This document shows, piece after piece, positions 54,933 through 62,959 of a stretch of 64,000 bases of DNA. The position numbers were made by a program, and so were the translations under genes. Within the stretch, counting starts at the first letter, position 1. Each line of letters begins with the position of its first letter. Origin of the DNA: Burkholderia mayonis. Its GTDB lineage: Bacteria > Pseudomonadota > Gammaproteobacteria > Burkholderiales > Burkholderiaceae. Where the stretch lies: NCBI RefSeq assembly GCF_001523745.2, contig NZ_CP013387.1:1178001-1242000 (forward strand), written 5' to 3'. Under the pieces are notes generated by a model. The model was not told the DNA's origin, did not search any database, and saw nothing but the letters and a program-made list of their open reading frames with translations.

Positions 54933-55268
54933 CTACAGATACGACACGACGGCGACGATGCGCTGCGGGGCGCCGGGCCGGCCCGCCGGCAGCGGAATCG
55001 TGCGCGACTGCTCGGTGAACCTGACCGTGCGCAGCGCCGCGCCGCTTTGCGGATCGACGAACGTGACGGCGCCTTTCGCAGGACGAGGGCAGGCGGGCTG
55101 CAGTTGCGCGCGCGCGCTGGCGTCGCTTGCGACCGAGAACGAGCACGGCGGCTCGACGATCATGCCGGTGAAGCGGATGATGCCGGTCTGCTGGGCGTGA
55201 GCCGAGGAGGAAAGCGCAAACATCGACACGGCCAACAGGCTGGACGCAATGAGCGATGGACGTTGCAT
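54933..55268 (-). CDS. Short secreted fimbrial-subunit-like protein
   Basis: 111 residues. A signal peptide (QRPSLIASSLLAVSMFALS, AHAQQ) is followed by GIIRFTGMIVEPPCSF and a second Cys (PACPRP), resembling the start of type 1 fimbrial subunits where a disulfide joins two such Cys. The C-terminus ends IVAVVSYL, a beta strand, but the protein is 40-60 residues shorter than FimA-type pilins. ATG 55268 has GGAG 6 bases upstream. It is possibly a minor subunit or a degenerate pilin; no chaperone or usher gene is beside it. Confidence 0.75.
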   Translation of the reverse strand: MQRPSLIASSLLAVSMFALSSSAHAQQTGIIRFTGMIVEPPCSFSVASDASARAQLQPACPRPAKGAVTFVDPQSGAALRTVRFTEQSRTIPLPAGRPGAPQRIVAVVSYL

Positions 55269-55588
55269 AGAGTACTCCACGCGAATGAGCGCCCCGCAAC
55301 GTTCCGAACGGCAGGCTGCGGATACGCTGCGAAGCTAAATGCGTAAACGGCAGTGCATGCGAAAACTTGATGCGAACGGATTAGAAGGTTGCGTCAACAA
55401 CGAACGGGTTGGCGCCTTTCGAAAGATGCTGACGCTTTCAAGATAGAAGCGGCACGCGGCGAATACAAGGCGATGTGGGGCATGGCGTTGCCGACGAGCG
55501 CGACGCGAAGGCGCACGGCGGCGCTGCGTCGAACGGACGCATGCGAGCGTGCTGTTACGCCGCCACGCTTCGGCGTCTCGCGCGCGCG
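55269..55588. other. Gap before the ddp operon end
   Basis: 320 bases with no gene I can support. It holds the 5' region of the fimbrial-like gene and the 3' end of ddpF transcription; I see no clear terminator. Confidence 0.45.
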
Positions 55589-56356
55589 TCAGCCCGCTCG
55601 CCGATAGCCTTCCGTCGCGCGCAGCAGCGTTCTCGTGTACTCGGTGCCGACGCGCGCCGCGCGCACGTCCTCGATCCCGAGCTGCTCGACCATCGCGCCG
55701 TCGCGCATCACCGCGACGCGGCTGCACAGGAAGCCGACGACCGCGAGATTGTGGCTGACGAGGATCATCGTCAGCCCGCGCTCGCGATGCAGCCGCTTCA
55801 GCAGATTCAGGATCTCCGCCTGCACCGACACGTCGAGCGCCGACGTCGGTTCGTCGAGCAGCAGCACGCGCGGTTCGACGATCAGCGCGCGCGCGATCGC
55901 GATGCGCTGCCGCTGCCCGCCCGATAGCTGATGCGGATACCGAAAACGGAACGCGGGGCCGAGCCCCACCTCGGCGAGCGCGCGCGCAATCCGCTCGTCC
56001 GCGTCCGGCAGTCGATGGATCGCGAGCGGTTCGCGCAGCGTCTCGTCGACGGTGAAGCGCGGATGCAGCGACGCATAGGGATCCTGAAACACCATTTGCA
56101 CGTCGCGGCGGAACGTGCGATCGAGTTTGCCTTCGATCGGGCGCGCGTCGATCGACAGCGTGCCGCCCGCGAGCGGCACGAGGCCCGTGAGCGCGCGCAG
56201 CAGCGTCGATTTGCCGGAGCCGGACTCGCCGACGAGCCCGAACGCCTCGCCCGCGCCGACGGAGAGATTCGCGCCGCGCACCGCGTCGACGTGGCCGGTG
56301 CGGGTCGGAAAGCGGATCGAGACGTCGCGGACTTCGATCATCGGTGCGCGTCTCAT
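55589..56356 (-). CDS. ddpF: D,D-dipeptide ABC transporter ATPase (DdpF-like)
   Basis: 255 residues. Walker A GESGSGKST, signature LSGGQRQRI, Walker B VLLLDEPTSALDV, and the His switch VSHNLAVV are all intact. One of two ATPases of the oligopeptide-type importer; it energises uptake with DdpD. ATG 56356 overlaps the ddpD stop by 4 bp (ATGA). It is the last gene of the rpiR-ddpXABCDF operon, and the C-terminus ends GYRRAG. Confidence 0.92.
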   Translation of the reverse strand: MRRAPMIEVRDVSIRFPTRTGHVDAVRGANLSVGAGEAFGLVGESGSGKSTLLRALTGLVPLAGGTLSIDARPIEGKLDRTFRRDVQMVFQDPYASLHPRFTVDETLREPLAIHRLPDADERIARALAEVGLGPAFRFRYPHQLSGGQRQRIAIARALIVEPRVLLLDEPTSALDVSVQAEILNLLKRLHRERGLTMILVSHNLAVVGFLCSRVAVMRDGAMVEQLGIEDVRAARVGTEYTRTLLRATEGYRRAG

Positions 56357-57234
56357 CGTGCGGTCTCCGTCAACCACGCCGGATCGCGCTCGAGCACCGG
56401 CAGGGCGTCGGGCGGATTCGAAAGCGGCGGCGTCGCGGCGAGCAGGCCGCGCGTATAGGGATGCGTCGCGTGGACGAGATCTCGCGCCGCGCATGTTTCG
56501 ACGACGCGCCCCGCGTACATCACGGCGACGCGATCGCAGAACGACATCACGAGCGGCAGGTCGTGGCTGATGAGCACGAGGCCCGTGCGATGGCGCGCGA
56601 TCATGTCGTCGAGCACCGCGAGCACCTGCATCGACACCGCGACGTCGAGCGCGGACGTCGGCTCGTCGGCGACCAGGAGGCGCGGGCCTGTCGACACCAT
56701 CATCGCGATCATCACGCGCTGGCCCATCCCGCCCGACAGCTCGTGCGGATAGGCATCGGCGACGCGCGCCGGATCGCGGATCTCGACCGCGGCGAGCGCA
56801 TCGACGATCCGCTCGCGCAGCGCGCGGCCGCGCAGGCCGGGCTCGCGCAGCCGGAATGCCTCGGCCATCTGCTTGCCGACCGTCATCACCGGGTTCAGCG
56901 AATACTTCGGGTCCTGAAGAATCATGCCCATCGCACTGCCGCACAGCTTGCGCCGCTCGCGCGCGGAGAGCGTGAGCAGGTCGCGGCCGTCGAAGCGCAG
57001 CGCCCGCGCGCGCCATTGCGCGGCGGCGGGCAGCAGGCCGAGCAGCGCGCGACCGGTCAGCGATTTGCCGGAGCCGGATTCGCCGACGATGCCGAGCCGC
57101 TCGCCCGGCGCGAGCGTGAGCGACAGGTCGCGCACCGCTTCGACGAGCGTGCCGTCGTGCGTGCGAAAGCCGATCTGCAGTCCTTCGATCTCGCAGAGCG
57201 GCGGCGTGTCCGGGGAAATGGCGGAAGCAGCCAT
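56353..57234 (-). CDS. ddpD: D,D-dipeptide ABC transporter ATPase (DdpD-like)
   Basis: 293 residues. Walker A GESGSGKSL, signature LSGGMGQRV, Walker B LLVADEPTSALDV, His switch ISHDLPLV, and the oligopeptide-type C-terminal extension (CAARDLVHATHPYTRGLL) are present. GGAG precedes ATG 57234 at 6 bases, right behind the ddpC stop. Partner of DdpF in the importer. Confidence 0.92.
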   Translation of the reverse strand: MAASAISPDTPPLCEIEGLQIGFRTHDGTLVEAVRDLSLTLAPGERLGIVGESGSGKSLTGRALLGLLPAAAQWRARALRFDGRDLLTLSARERRKLCGSAMGMILQDPKYSLNPVMTVGKQMAEAFRLREPGLRGRALRERIVDALAAVEIRDPARVADAYPHELSGGMGQRVMIAMMVSTGPRLLVADEPTSALDVAVSMQVLAVLDDMIARHRTGLVLISHDLPLVMSFCDRVAVMYAGRVVETCAARDLVHATHPYTRGLLAATPPLSNPPDALPVLERDPAWLTETAR

Positions 57235-57235
57235 G

Positions 57236-58177
57236 TCAGGCTCCATGACGCGGATCGAAGACGTCGCGCAGACCGTCGCCGAGCAGGTTGAACGCGATGC
57301 TGACGACGAGAATCGCCGCGCCCGGCAGCGTCGCGACCCACCACGCATCGAGCAGCACGTTGCGGCCCGACGCGACCATGAAGCCCCATTCGGGGCTCGG
57401 CGGCTGCGCGCCGAGCCCGAGAAAGCCGAGCCCCGCGACGGTCAGGACGATGCCCGCCATGTCGAGCGTCGCGCGCACGATCACCGACGACAGGCACAGC
57501 GGCACCACGTAGCGCAGCACGATCCGCAGGTCGGATGCGCCTTGCAGCCGCGCCGCATGGATGAAGTCCGCGTTCGCGATGCGCAGCGTCTCCGCGCGCG
57601 CGAGCCGCGCATACGCGGGCCAAGCGGTGATCGAGATCGCAACCACCGCATTGACGACGCCCGGCCCGAGCGCCGCCGCGAACGCGAGCGCGAGCACGAT
57701 CTTCGGGAACGCGAGCGCGATGTCGGTGATCCGCATCAGCGCGCTGTCGACGAGGCCGCCGCAATAGCCGGCCGTCGTGCCGATCGCGAGCCCGATCGGC
57801 ACGACGATCGCGACGACGAGGATCGCGATGCCGAGCGTAAGGCGCGAGCCGGCGATCAGACGCGAGAGGATGTCGCGGCCGAGCTGGTCGGTGCCGAGCC
57901 AGTGCGACGGCGAGCCGGGCGGCAGCAGCCGGTCGGCGAGCACCTGGCGCAGCGGATCGTGCGGCATGACGAGCGGCGCGACGATTGCGACCGCGACGAG
58001 CGCGGCGAGGATCGCGAGCCCGAGCAGGTTCAGCGGATTGCCGGCGAAGCGCCGCCAGCGGCGGTACGCGAGGCCGAGCGTCGCCTGCCGGCGCGATGCG
58101 GGCGCGTCGGAGAGCAGCCACGCGCGCAGCGTCGGCGCGGCGGGGTTCGAGGTGGAGCGGTCGGATGAAGCGTTCAT
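57236..58177 (-). CDS. ddpC: D,D-dipeptide ABC transporter permease (DdpC-like)
   Basis: 313 residues. Hydrophobic helices and the binding-protein-dependent permease loop ADFIHAARLQGASDLRIVLR (EAA motif, 20 residues) are evident, as is HWLGTDQLGRDILSRL near the start of the domain. It is the second permease of the importer; the EAA loop contacts the ATPases. Gene spacing to its neighbours is 1 and 36 bp. Confidence 0.92.
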   Translation of the reverse strand: MNASSDRSTSNPAAPTLRAWLLSDAPASRRQATLGLAYRRWRRFAGNPLNLLGLAILAALVAVAIVAPLVMPHDPLRQVLADRLLPPGSPSHWLGTDQLGRDILSRLIAGSRLTLGIAILVVAIVVPIGLAIGTTAGYCGGLVDSALMRITDIALAFPKIVLALAFAAALGPGVVNAVVAISITAWPAYARLARAETLRIANADFIHAARLQGASDLRIVLRYVVPLCLSSVIVRATLDMAGIVLTVAGLGFLGLGAQPPSPEWGFMVASGRNVLLDAWWVATLPGAAILVVSIAFNLLGDGLRDVFDPRHGA

Positions 58178-58213
58178 GGCGAAATCGGTCGGGCGAGCGG
58201 GGTGCGCATCGCG

Positions 58214-59284
58214 TCAGCGGGCGCGCGGATCGAACACGCGATAGAGCGCATCCGTCAGCAGATTGATCGTGATGAACATGATCCCGATCACGAGCGTGCA
58301 GCCGAGCACCGCGTTCATGTCGGCGTTCAGGAGCGCGCCCGTCAGATACGAGCCGATGCCGGGCCACGCGAACACGATCTCGGTCAGCACGGAGCCTTCG
58401 AGCAGGTTGCTGTACGTGAGCGCGATCACGGTCAGGAGCGGCACCGCGATGTTGCCGAACGCGTGCCGCCAGATCACGCGGCGCTCGGCGAGCCCCTTCG
58501 CGCGCGCGGTGACGATGTACTCCTGGCTGAGCTGGTCGAGCATGAACGAGCGTGTCATCCGGCTCAGGTACGCGACCGAGTAGTAGCCGAGGATCGCGGC
58601 GGGCAGCGCGATATGCGCGAACGCGTTGCGGAACACGTCCCATTCGCCGGCGAGCGCCGAATCGATCAGCAGGCTTCCCGTGCGCGTGTCGACCATCCCG
58701 TCATAGACGGGATCGAGCCGTCCCGGTCCGGCGACCCAGTGCAGCCGCGCATAAAACAGCAGGAGTCCCATCAGTCCGAGCCAGAACACCGGCACCGAGT
58801 TGCCGATCAGGCCGACGAAGCGCGCGACGTGATCGATCGGCCGGTTGTGCCTGACGGCCGCGGCGACGCCGAGCGGCACGCCGAGCCCGATGCCGAGCAG
58901 CGTCGCGAGCGTCGCGAGCTCGAGCGTCGCGGGGAACACACGCAGGATGTCGTCGAGCACCGGGTTCGACGTCAGCAGCGACATGCCGAGATTGCCGTGC
59001 AGCACGTCGCGCGCATAGATCACGAATTGCGTCGCGAGCGGCTTGTCGAGCCCGAGCGCAATGCGCTCGGCCGCATAGGCTTCGGCCGACGCGCGGTCGC
59101 CGAGCACGGCGAGCACCGGGTCGATCGGCACCTTGCGGCCGATAACGAACGTGAGCGCGAGGAGCCCGGCGAACGTCACGGCGAGCGTGAGCGCCCAGCG
59201 CAGGATGCGCAGCGCCCAGCGCACGCCGGGCCGCCGCGCGGGCAGCGTGCGGAGCGCTTCGAGGGAGGTGGCGGGTGTCGACAT
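58214..59284 (-). CDS. ddpB: D,D-dipeptide ABC transporter permease (DdpB-like)
   Basis: 356 residues. An N-terminal helix with ALTLAVTFAGLLALTFVIGR (20) and the DppB-like layout, including the EAA loop YIVTARAKGLAERRVIWRHA (20) and VFAWPGIGSYLTGALLNAD. First permease of the importer, immediately downstream of ddpA (21 bp). Confidence 0.92.
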   Translation of the reverse strand: MSTPATSLEALRTLPARRPGVRWALRILRWALTLAVTFAGLLALTFVIGRKVPIDPVLAVLGDRASAEAYAAERIALGLDKPLATQFVIYARDVLHGNLGMSLLTSNPVLDDILRVFPATLELATLATLLGIGLGVPLGVAAAVRHNRPIDHVARFVGLIGNSVPVFWLGLMGLLLFYARLHWVAGPGRLDPVYDGMVDTRTGSLLIDSALAGEWDVFRNAFAHIALPAAILGYYSVAYLSRMTRSFMLDQLSQEYIVTARAKGLAERRVIWRHAFGNIAVPLLTVIALTYSNLLEGSVLTEIVFAWPGIGSYLTGALLNADMNAVLGCTLVIGIMFITINLLTDALYRVFDPRAR

Positions 59285-59305
59285 GTTGCTTATCCGGTTG
59301 CTGCG

Positions 59306-60907
59306 TCACTGCTTCTTCACATTGCGATACGACACGAGGTCGTTGATCGGGCCGACTTCGAGGCCGCTCACGCCGGGCCGCGTCGCGACCTGCGCGACTT
59401 TCTCGAACAGGATCACGAACGGCGATTTCGCGAGCACGTCCTTCTGCATCGCCTGATACAGTTGCGCGCGCTTTGCCGCCGACGGTTCCGCGAGCGCCGC
59501 GTCGGTTTGCGCGGTCAGCTGCGGAATGTTCCAGGCGTTGCGCCACGCGAGCATCTTGTAGCTGGACCGATCGGAATTATCCGGGTTCCATGCGAATCCT
59601 TGCGCGTTGCTGTGCGGATCGATGTAATCCGCAGACCATTCGCCGATGTAGATGTCGTGCTGGCGCGCGCGATATTTCGCGAGCGTCTGCTTGTTGTCGC
59701 CCGGAATCAGCTGCACCTTGACGCCCGCCTGCGCGAAGTTCGCCTGCACAGCCTGTGCGATTTCGGTGTACGGATAGTCGTTGCGCACGTCCATCGTCAC
59801 GGTGAAGCCGTTCGGCACGCCGGCCTTCGCGAGGAGCGCCTTCGCCTTCGCGACGTCGAGCTTGTACGGGTTCGCGTTCAGCGTGCCGAGGAAGCCTTCC
59901 GGCATGAACGTCTGATGGACCTTGTAGGTCGCCTTCACGACGTGGCTCTGAATCCCGCTGTAGTCGACGAGCCATTTCAGCGCCTCCTGGACTTCGGGCT
60001 TCGCGAGCGTCGGATTCTTCGTGTCGAGGCCGAGGTACAGCAGCGTCGCCTGCGGCGACGGCGCGACCTTCGCCTCGCCGTGCTTCGCGACGGCTGCGAG
60101 ATCGTCGGGGCTGAGGTCGCGCGCCGCGTCGACGTCGCCGCTCTCGAGCAGCAGGCGCTGGCTCGCCGCCTCCGGCACGTGCCGCAGCACGATCCGCTTC
60201 ATCGCGAGCGGCAGCCGGTAGCCTTCGAAGCGTTGCAGCACGATGCTCTCGCCCGCCGTCCACTTGACGAGCCGGTACGCGCCCGAGCCCGCCTCGCGGG
60301 TCTTCAGCCAGCCGTTGCCGAAGTCGTTGCCCTGCTGGTGCGACAGCAGCAGCTGCTTGTCGACGACCGACGCCGGCCACGAGCCGAGCACGTTCAGCGC
60401 GAAGGTCGGCGCGTACTTGCGGTCGGTCGTCACCGAGACCGTCAGGTCGTCGATCTTCTTCACGTTCGCGAGCGCGTTCGCCTTCGTGAGGCCGATGCCC
60501 GCGAGCACTGCGGCCGGCCCCTTGTCGAGCAGCACGGCGCGCTGGATCGACCACGCGACGTCGTCGGCCGTGAGCGGGTTGCCCGAATGGAACTTGAGGC
60601 CCGCGCGCAGCTTGAACGTGAACGTGAGGCCGTCTGGGCTCACGGTCCACGACTGCGCGACGTCGCCGTTGAACTTCGATGGATCGGCGAGATCGACTCG
60701 CACGAGCCGGTCATAGGTGTTCGCGACGTATTCTTCGGGCACCAGCTCGTAGATTTCGCCCGGATCGAGCGAGATGAATTCGTCGAGCAGCGTGGCCATT
60801 ACGAACATGTCTTTCGGCGTCGCCGCGTGGGCATCGAGGGCCGGGGCGGCCCCGAACACGGAAGCGGCGGCAAGCGCCGAGACGAGCTTGGGCATCGGGA
60901 GTTTCAT
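59306..60907 (-). CDS. ddpA: D,D-dipeptide-binding periplasmic protein (DdpA-like)
   Basis: 533 residues, family SBP_bac_5. Signal peptide LVSALAAASVFGAAPALDAH, then the fold with LVRVDLADPSKFNGDVAQSW and the LRAGLKFHSGNPLTADDVAW segment (20). It captures peptides for the DdpBCDF importer. ATG 60907 follows a GGAG at good distance, 105 bp after ddpX. The neighbouring VanX-type dipeptidase indicates D-Ala-D-Ala or a similar dipeptide as ligand. Confidence 0.92.
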   Translation of the reverse strand: MKLPMPKLVSALAAASVFGAAPALDAHAATPKDMFVMATLLDEFISLDPGEIYELVPEEYVANTYDRLVRVDLADPSKFNGDVAQSWTVSPDGLTFTFKLRAGLKFHSGNPLTADDVAWSIQRAVLLDKGPAAVLAGIGLTKANALANVKKIDDLTVSVTTDRKYAPTFALNVLGSWPASVVDKQLLLSHQQGNDFGNGWLKTREAGSGAYRLVKWTAGESIVLQRFEGYRLPLAMKRIVLRHVPEAASQRLLLESGDVDAARDLSPDDLAAVAKHGEAKVAPSPQATLLYLGLDTKNPTLAKPEVQEALKWLVDYSGIQSHVVKATYKVHQTFMPEGFLGTLNANPYKLDVAKAKALLAKAGVPNGFTVTMDVRNDYPYTEIAQAVQANFAQAGVKVQLIPGDNKQTLAKYRARQHDIYIGEWSADYIDPHSNAQGFAWNPDNSDRSSYKMLAWRNAWNIPQLTAQTDAALAEPSAAKRAQLYQAMQKDVLAKSPFVILFEKVAQVATRPGVSGLEVGPINDLVSYRNVKKQ

Positions 60908-61011
60908 ACGCGCTCCTTGGGGCTGGGATTCGGCGTGAAGGCCGTGGCTCGGGCTTCGGCCCGGTTGCGGGGCAGGCGCGGCGAGCCTGTCGCGTGCGGC
61001 GCGTGCTGGCG

Positions 61012-61581
61012 TCACATCAGCCGCCACGATCCGCTCGCTGCGTTGTCGATCGGTGGGAATGCGCGCGAGCCGGGCAGTTCGTAATGCCACCACTCTTCAG
61101 GAATGTGCGTGAAGCCCGCTGCGTGCATCACGCCGAGCAGCAGCAGCCGGTTGCGCTGCACGGACTCGGGCGGGCCGTCGTGAAAATGGCGCGACGCCGT
61201 CACCATCTCGTCGAAACCCGTGCCCATGTCGAGCGCGTCGCCGTGCGCGTCGACGAGCGTCAGGTCGAGCGCGGTGCCGCGGCTGTGATTCGAGCCGAGG
61301 CCGAGGTCGGCGACGAAGTTCCGGTCCGGCAGGAACGACCGCAGTACTTGCTGCGCCTGCGGCGGCCGGTAAGCGTCGTAGATGCGCAGGCGCACGCCGA
61401 TCTGCGCGGCGATCGCCGTCGCGCGGCGCAGCGCCGCTTCCGCGGGCGCGAGCAGCAGGCAGTGCGCGCGAGCGTAGATCGGCCGGCCGGTGAAGTTGCG
61501 GTTGGTCGCGTAGACGATGTCGATGTCGATGTCGACGTCGTGCGTGCGAGGCGTGATTTCGACGAGGTGCGGATGCGTCAT
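61012..61581 (-). CDS. ddpX: D-alanyl-D-alanine dipeptidase (VanX/DdpX type)
   Basis: 189 residues. Zinc and catalytic residues of the VanX family are seen: SNHSRGTALDLTL (SxHxxGxAxD) and EEWWHYE (ExxWH). It cleaves D-Ala-D-Ala released from peptidoglycan turnover so that D-Ala can be used. No signal peptide is present, so it works in the cytoplasm after import. The gene order X-A-B-C-D-F equals that of the E. coli ddp operon. ATG 61581 is preferred; it lies 11 bp behind the rpiR stop. Confidence 0.93.
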   Translation of the reverse strand: MTHPHLVEITPRTHDVDIDIDIVYATNRNFTGRPIYARAHCLLLAPAEAALRRATAIAAQIGVRLRIYDAYRPPQAQQVLRSFLPDRNFVADLGLGSNHSRGTALDLTLVDAHGDALDMGTGFDEMVTASRHFHDGPPESVQRNRLLLLGVMHAAGFTHIPEEWWHYELPGSRAFPPIDNAASGSWRLM

Positions 61582-61592
61582 CGGATGCGGTG

Positions 61593-62531
61593 TCACGGTT
61601 CGAATTGATCGAGCTCGCGCTGCAGCTCGCGGTTGCGCGCGACGCGCGTGTCGATCGCATCGCCGAGCCGGTCGACGACCGCGCTGATCAGCAGGTTGAA
61701 CAGGCACGTGAGCGGCGCGAGCGAATCCCAGAACTGGCCGACGTCGGTCTTCACCTGCAGCAGGTCGCACGGCAGCTCGCGCGCCCACGGGCAGTAGACG
61801 TCGGTGACGAGCGCGAAGCGCACGCCGCGCGCGACGGCTGCGTCGCAATAGCGGCGCGCGATTCGCGAGTACGCGCGCGTGTCGGTGACGATGCAGTACG
61901 GATCGGCGAATTCGGCGTTCAGCGAATCGACATACGAACCCGACATCCCGTCCGAATAGAACACGCGCGGCCGCAGATATTCGAGGTAGCTGTGGAACGC
62001 GTTGCTGATCCCGCGCGTCGACTGGATGCCGAGGATGAACACCGCGTCCGCCCGCGCGACGCGGTCCGCCACTTGCGCGAACGCCGGCGTGCTCGCGAGC
62101 CGGTACGCGTGGCGAATCGCGTCGAGCTCGCGCGCGAGCGCGTCGTCGAGCGGACCGGGTGCGTCGTCCGGCGCGGCCTCGTCGCTTGCCGGCGCGCATG
62201 CGCTCGTCACGCGGCGGTATTCGTCGAGGCGATCGGTGATCAGCCACGGCCGCTCGGTCGCGCCGCGCAACTCGCGCTTCAGGTCGTCGAGATTGCGGTA
62301 GCCGACGCTGCGCAGGAAGCGCCCGACCGAGATGCCGCTCGTGCCGGCCTGCCGCGCGATCTGGTCGGCGGTTTCGAGGCCGAGCCGGTCGAGGTTCGCG
62401 AGCATGTAGCTCGCGATGCGCTTCGCCGTGGGCGTCAGTTCGGCAAAGCGGGCTTCGACGGTCTGGGCGAAGGCGGGAGGCATGGATGCGTGCGTTAATG
62501 CACTGTCGAGAATGATGAAGTTGTCATCCAT
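61593..62531 (-). CDS. RpiR/MurR-family transcriptional regulator
   Basis: 312 residues. The N-terminal HTH_6 region (LTPTAKRIASYMLANLDRL, then QIARQAGTSGISVGRFLRSV) precedes a SIS domain from about residue 150 (ADAVFILGIQSTRG, then FALVTDVY), which binds phosphosugars or sugar-amino acids. It is the first gene of the ddp operon and so probably controls it. A likely effector is a muropeptide fragment; MurR in E. coli senses MurNAc-6-P. Confidence 0.9.
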   Translation of the reverse strand: MDDNFIILDSALTHASMPPAFAQTVEARFAELTPTAKRIASYMLANLDRLGLETADQIARQAGTSGISVGRFLRSVGYRNLDDLKRELRGATERPWLITDRLDEYRRVTSACAPASDEAAPDDAPGPLDDALARELDAIRHAYRLASTPAFAQVADRVARADAVFILGIQSTRGISNAFHSYLEYLRPRVFYSDGMSGSYVDSLNAEFADPYCIVTDTRAYSRIARRYCDAAVARGVRFALVTDVYCPWARELPCDLLQVKTDVGQFWDSLAPLTCLFNLLISAVVDRLGDAIDTRVARNRELQRELDQFEP

Positions 62532-62959
62532 CTAACAAAGCCAAAATACGGCATACCACATCAAAATAACTATCAAATTACTATATTCATAGTGTTTAAT
62601 TATCGACGACATGAATCTTTTGTGCATTGAATCGCGGCTGAAGTATTGCGCGGATGTTTTTGTTCGTGTCTCATTTCGATCGCATTACAGGACATTACAT
62701 TGAAATGAAAATCACCGCCTGTTTAATCGCTTGTTCCAAACAAAACAAGCGAGCGGGCGATGCCGGTTCGGCGACGCGCACCATTGGCCGTGGGCGTGCG
62801 CCAAGCCGGAACTGCGCTGCCACGGCGACGAGGCCGATCGCCGGGAGACGGACATGCGAAGCGAGCGACGCAGGGCGATTGATCTGCCAATAATAAAAGG
62901 AGAAAAATCAATGATCCATGTTGAAAGAACGAATAAATCGGAAAACGAGGGGAATCTCA
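62532..62959. promoter_or_regulatory. AT-rich divergent region between rpiR and the S8 protease
   Basis: About 430 bases, strongly AT-rich around 62540-62640. ACTATattcATAGT (62580-62593) is a small inverted repeat, 49 bp before the rpiR start, and may be an operator; GGGG then ATG 62960 supports the protease start. Short plus-strand frames here look like chance. Confidence 0.45.
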
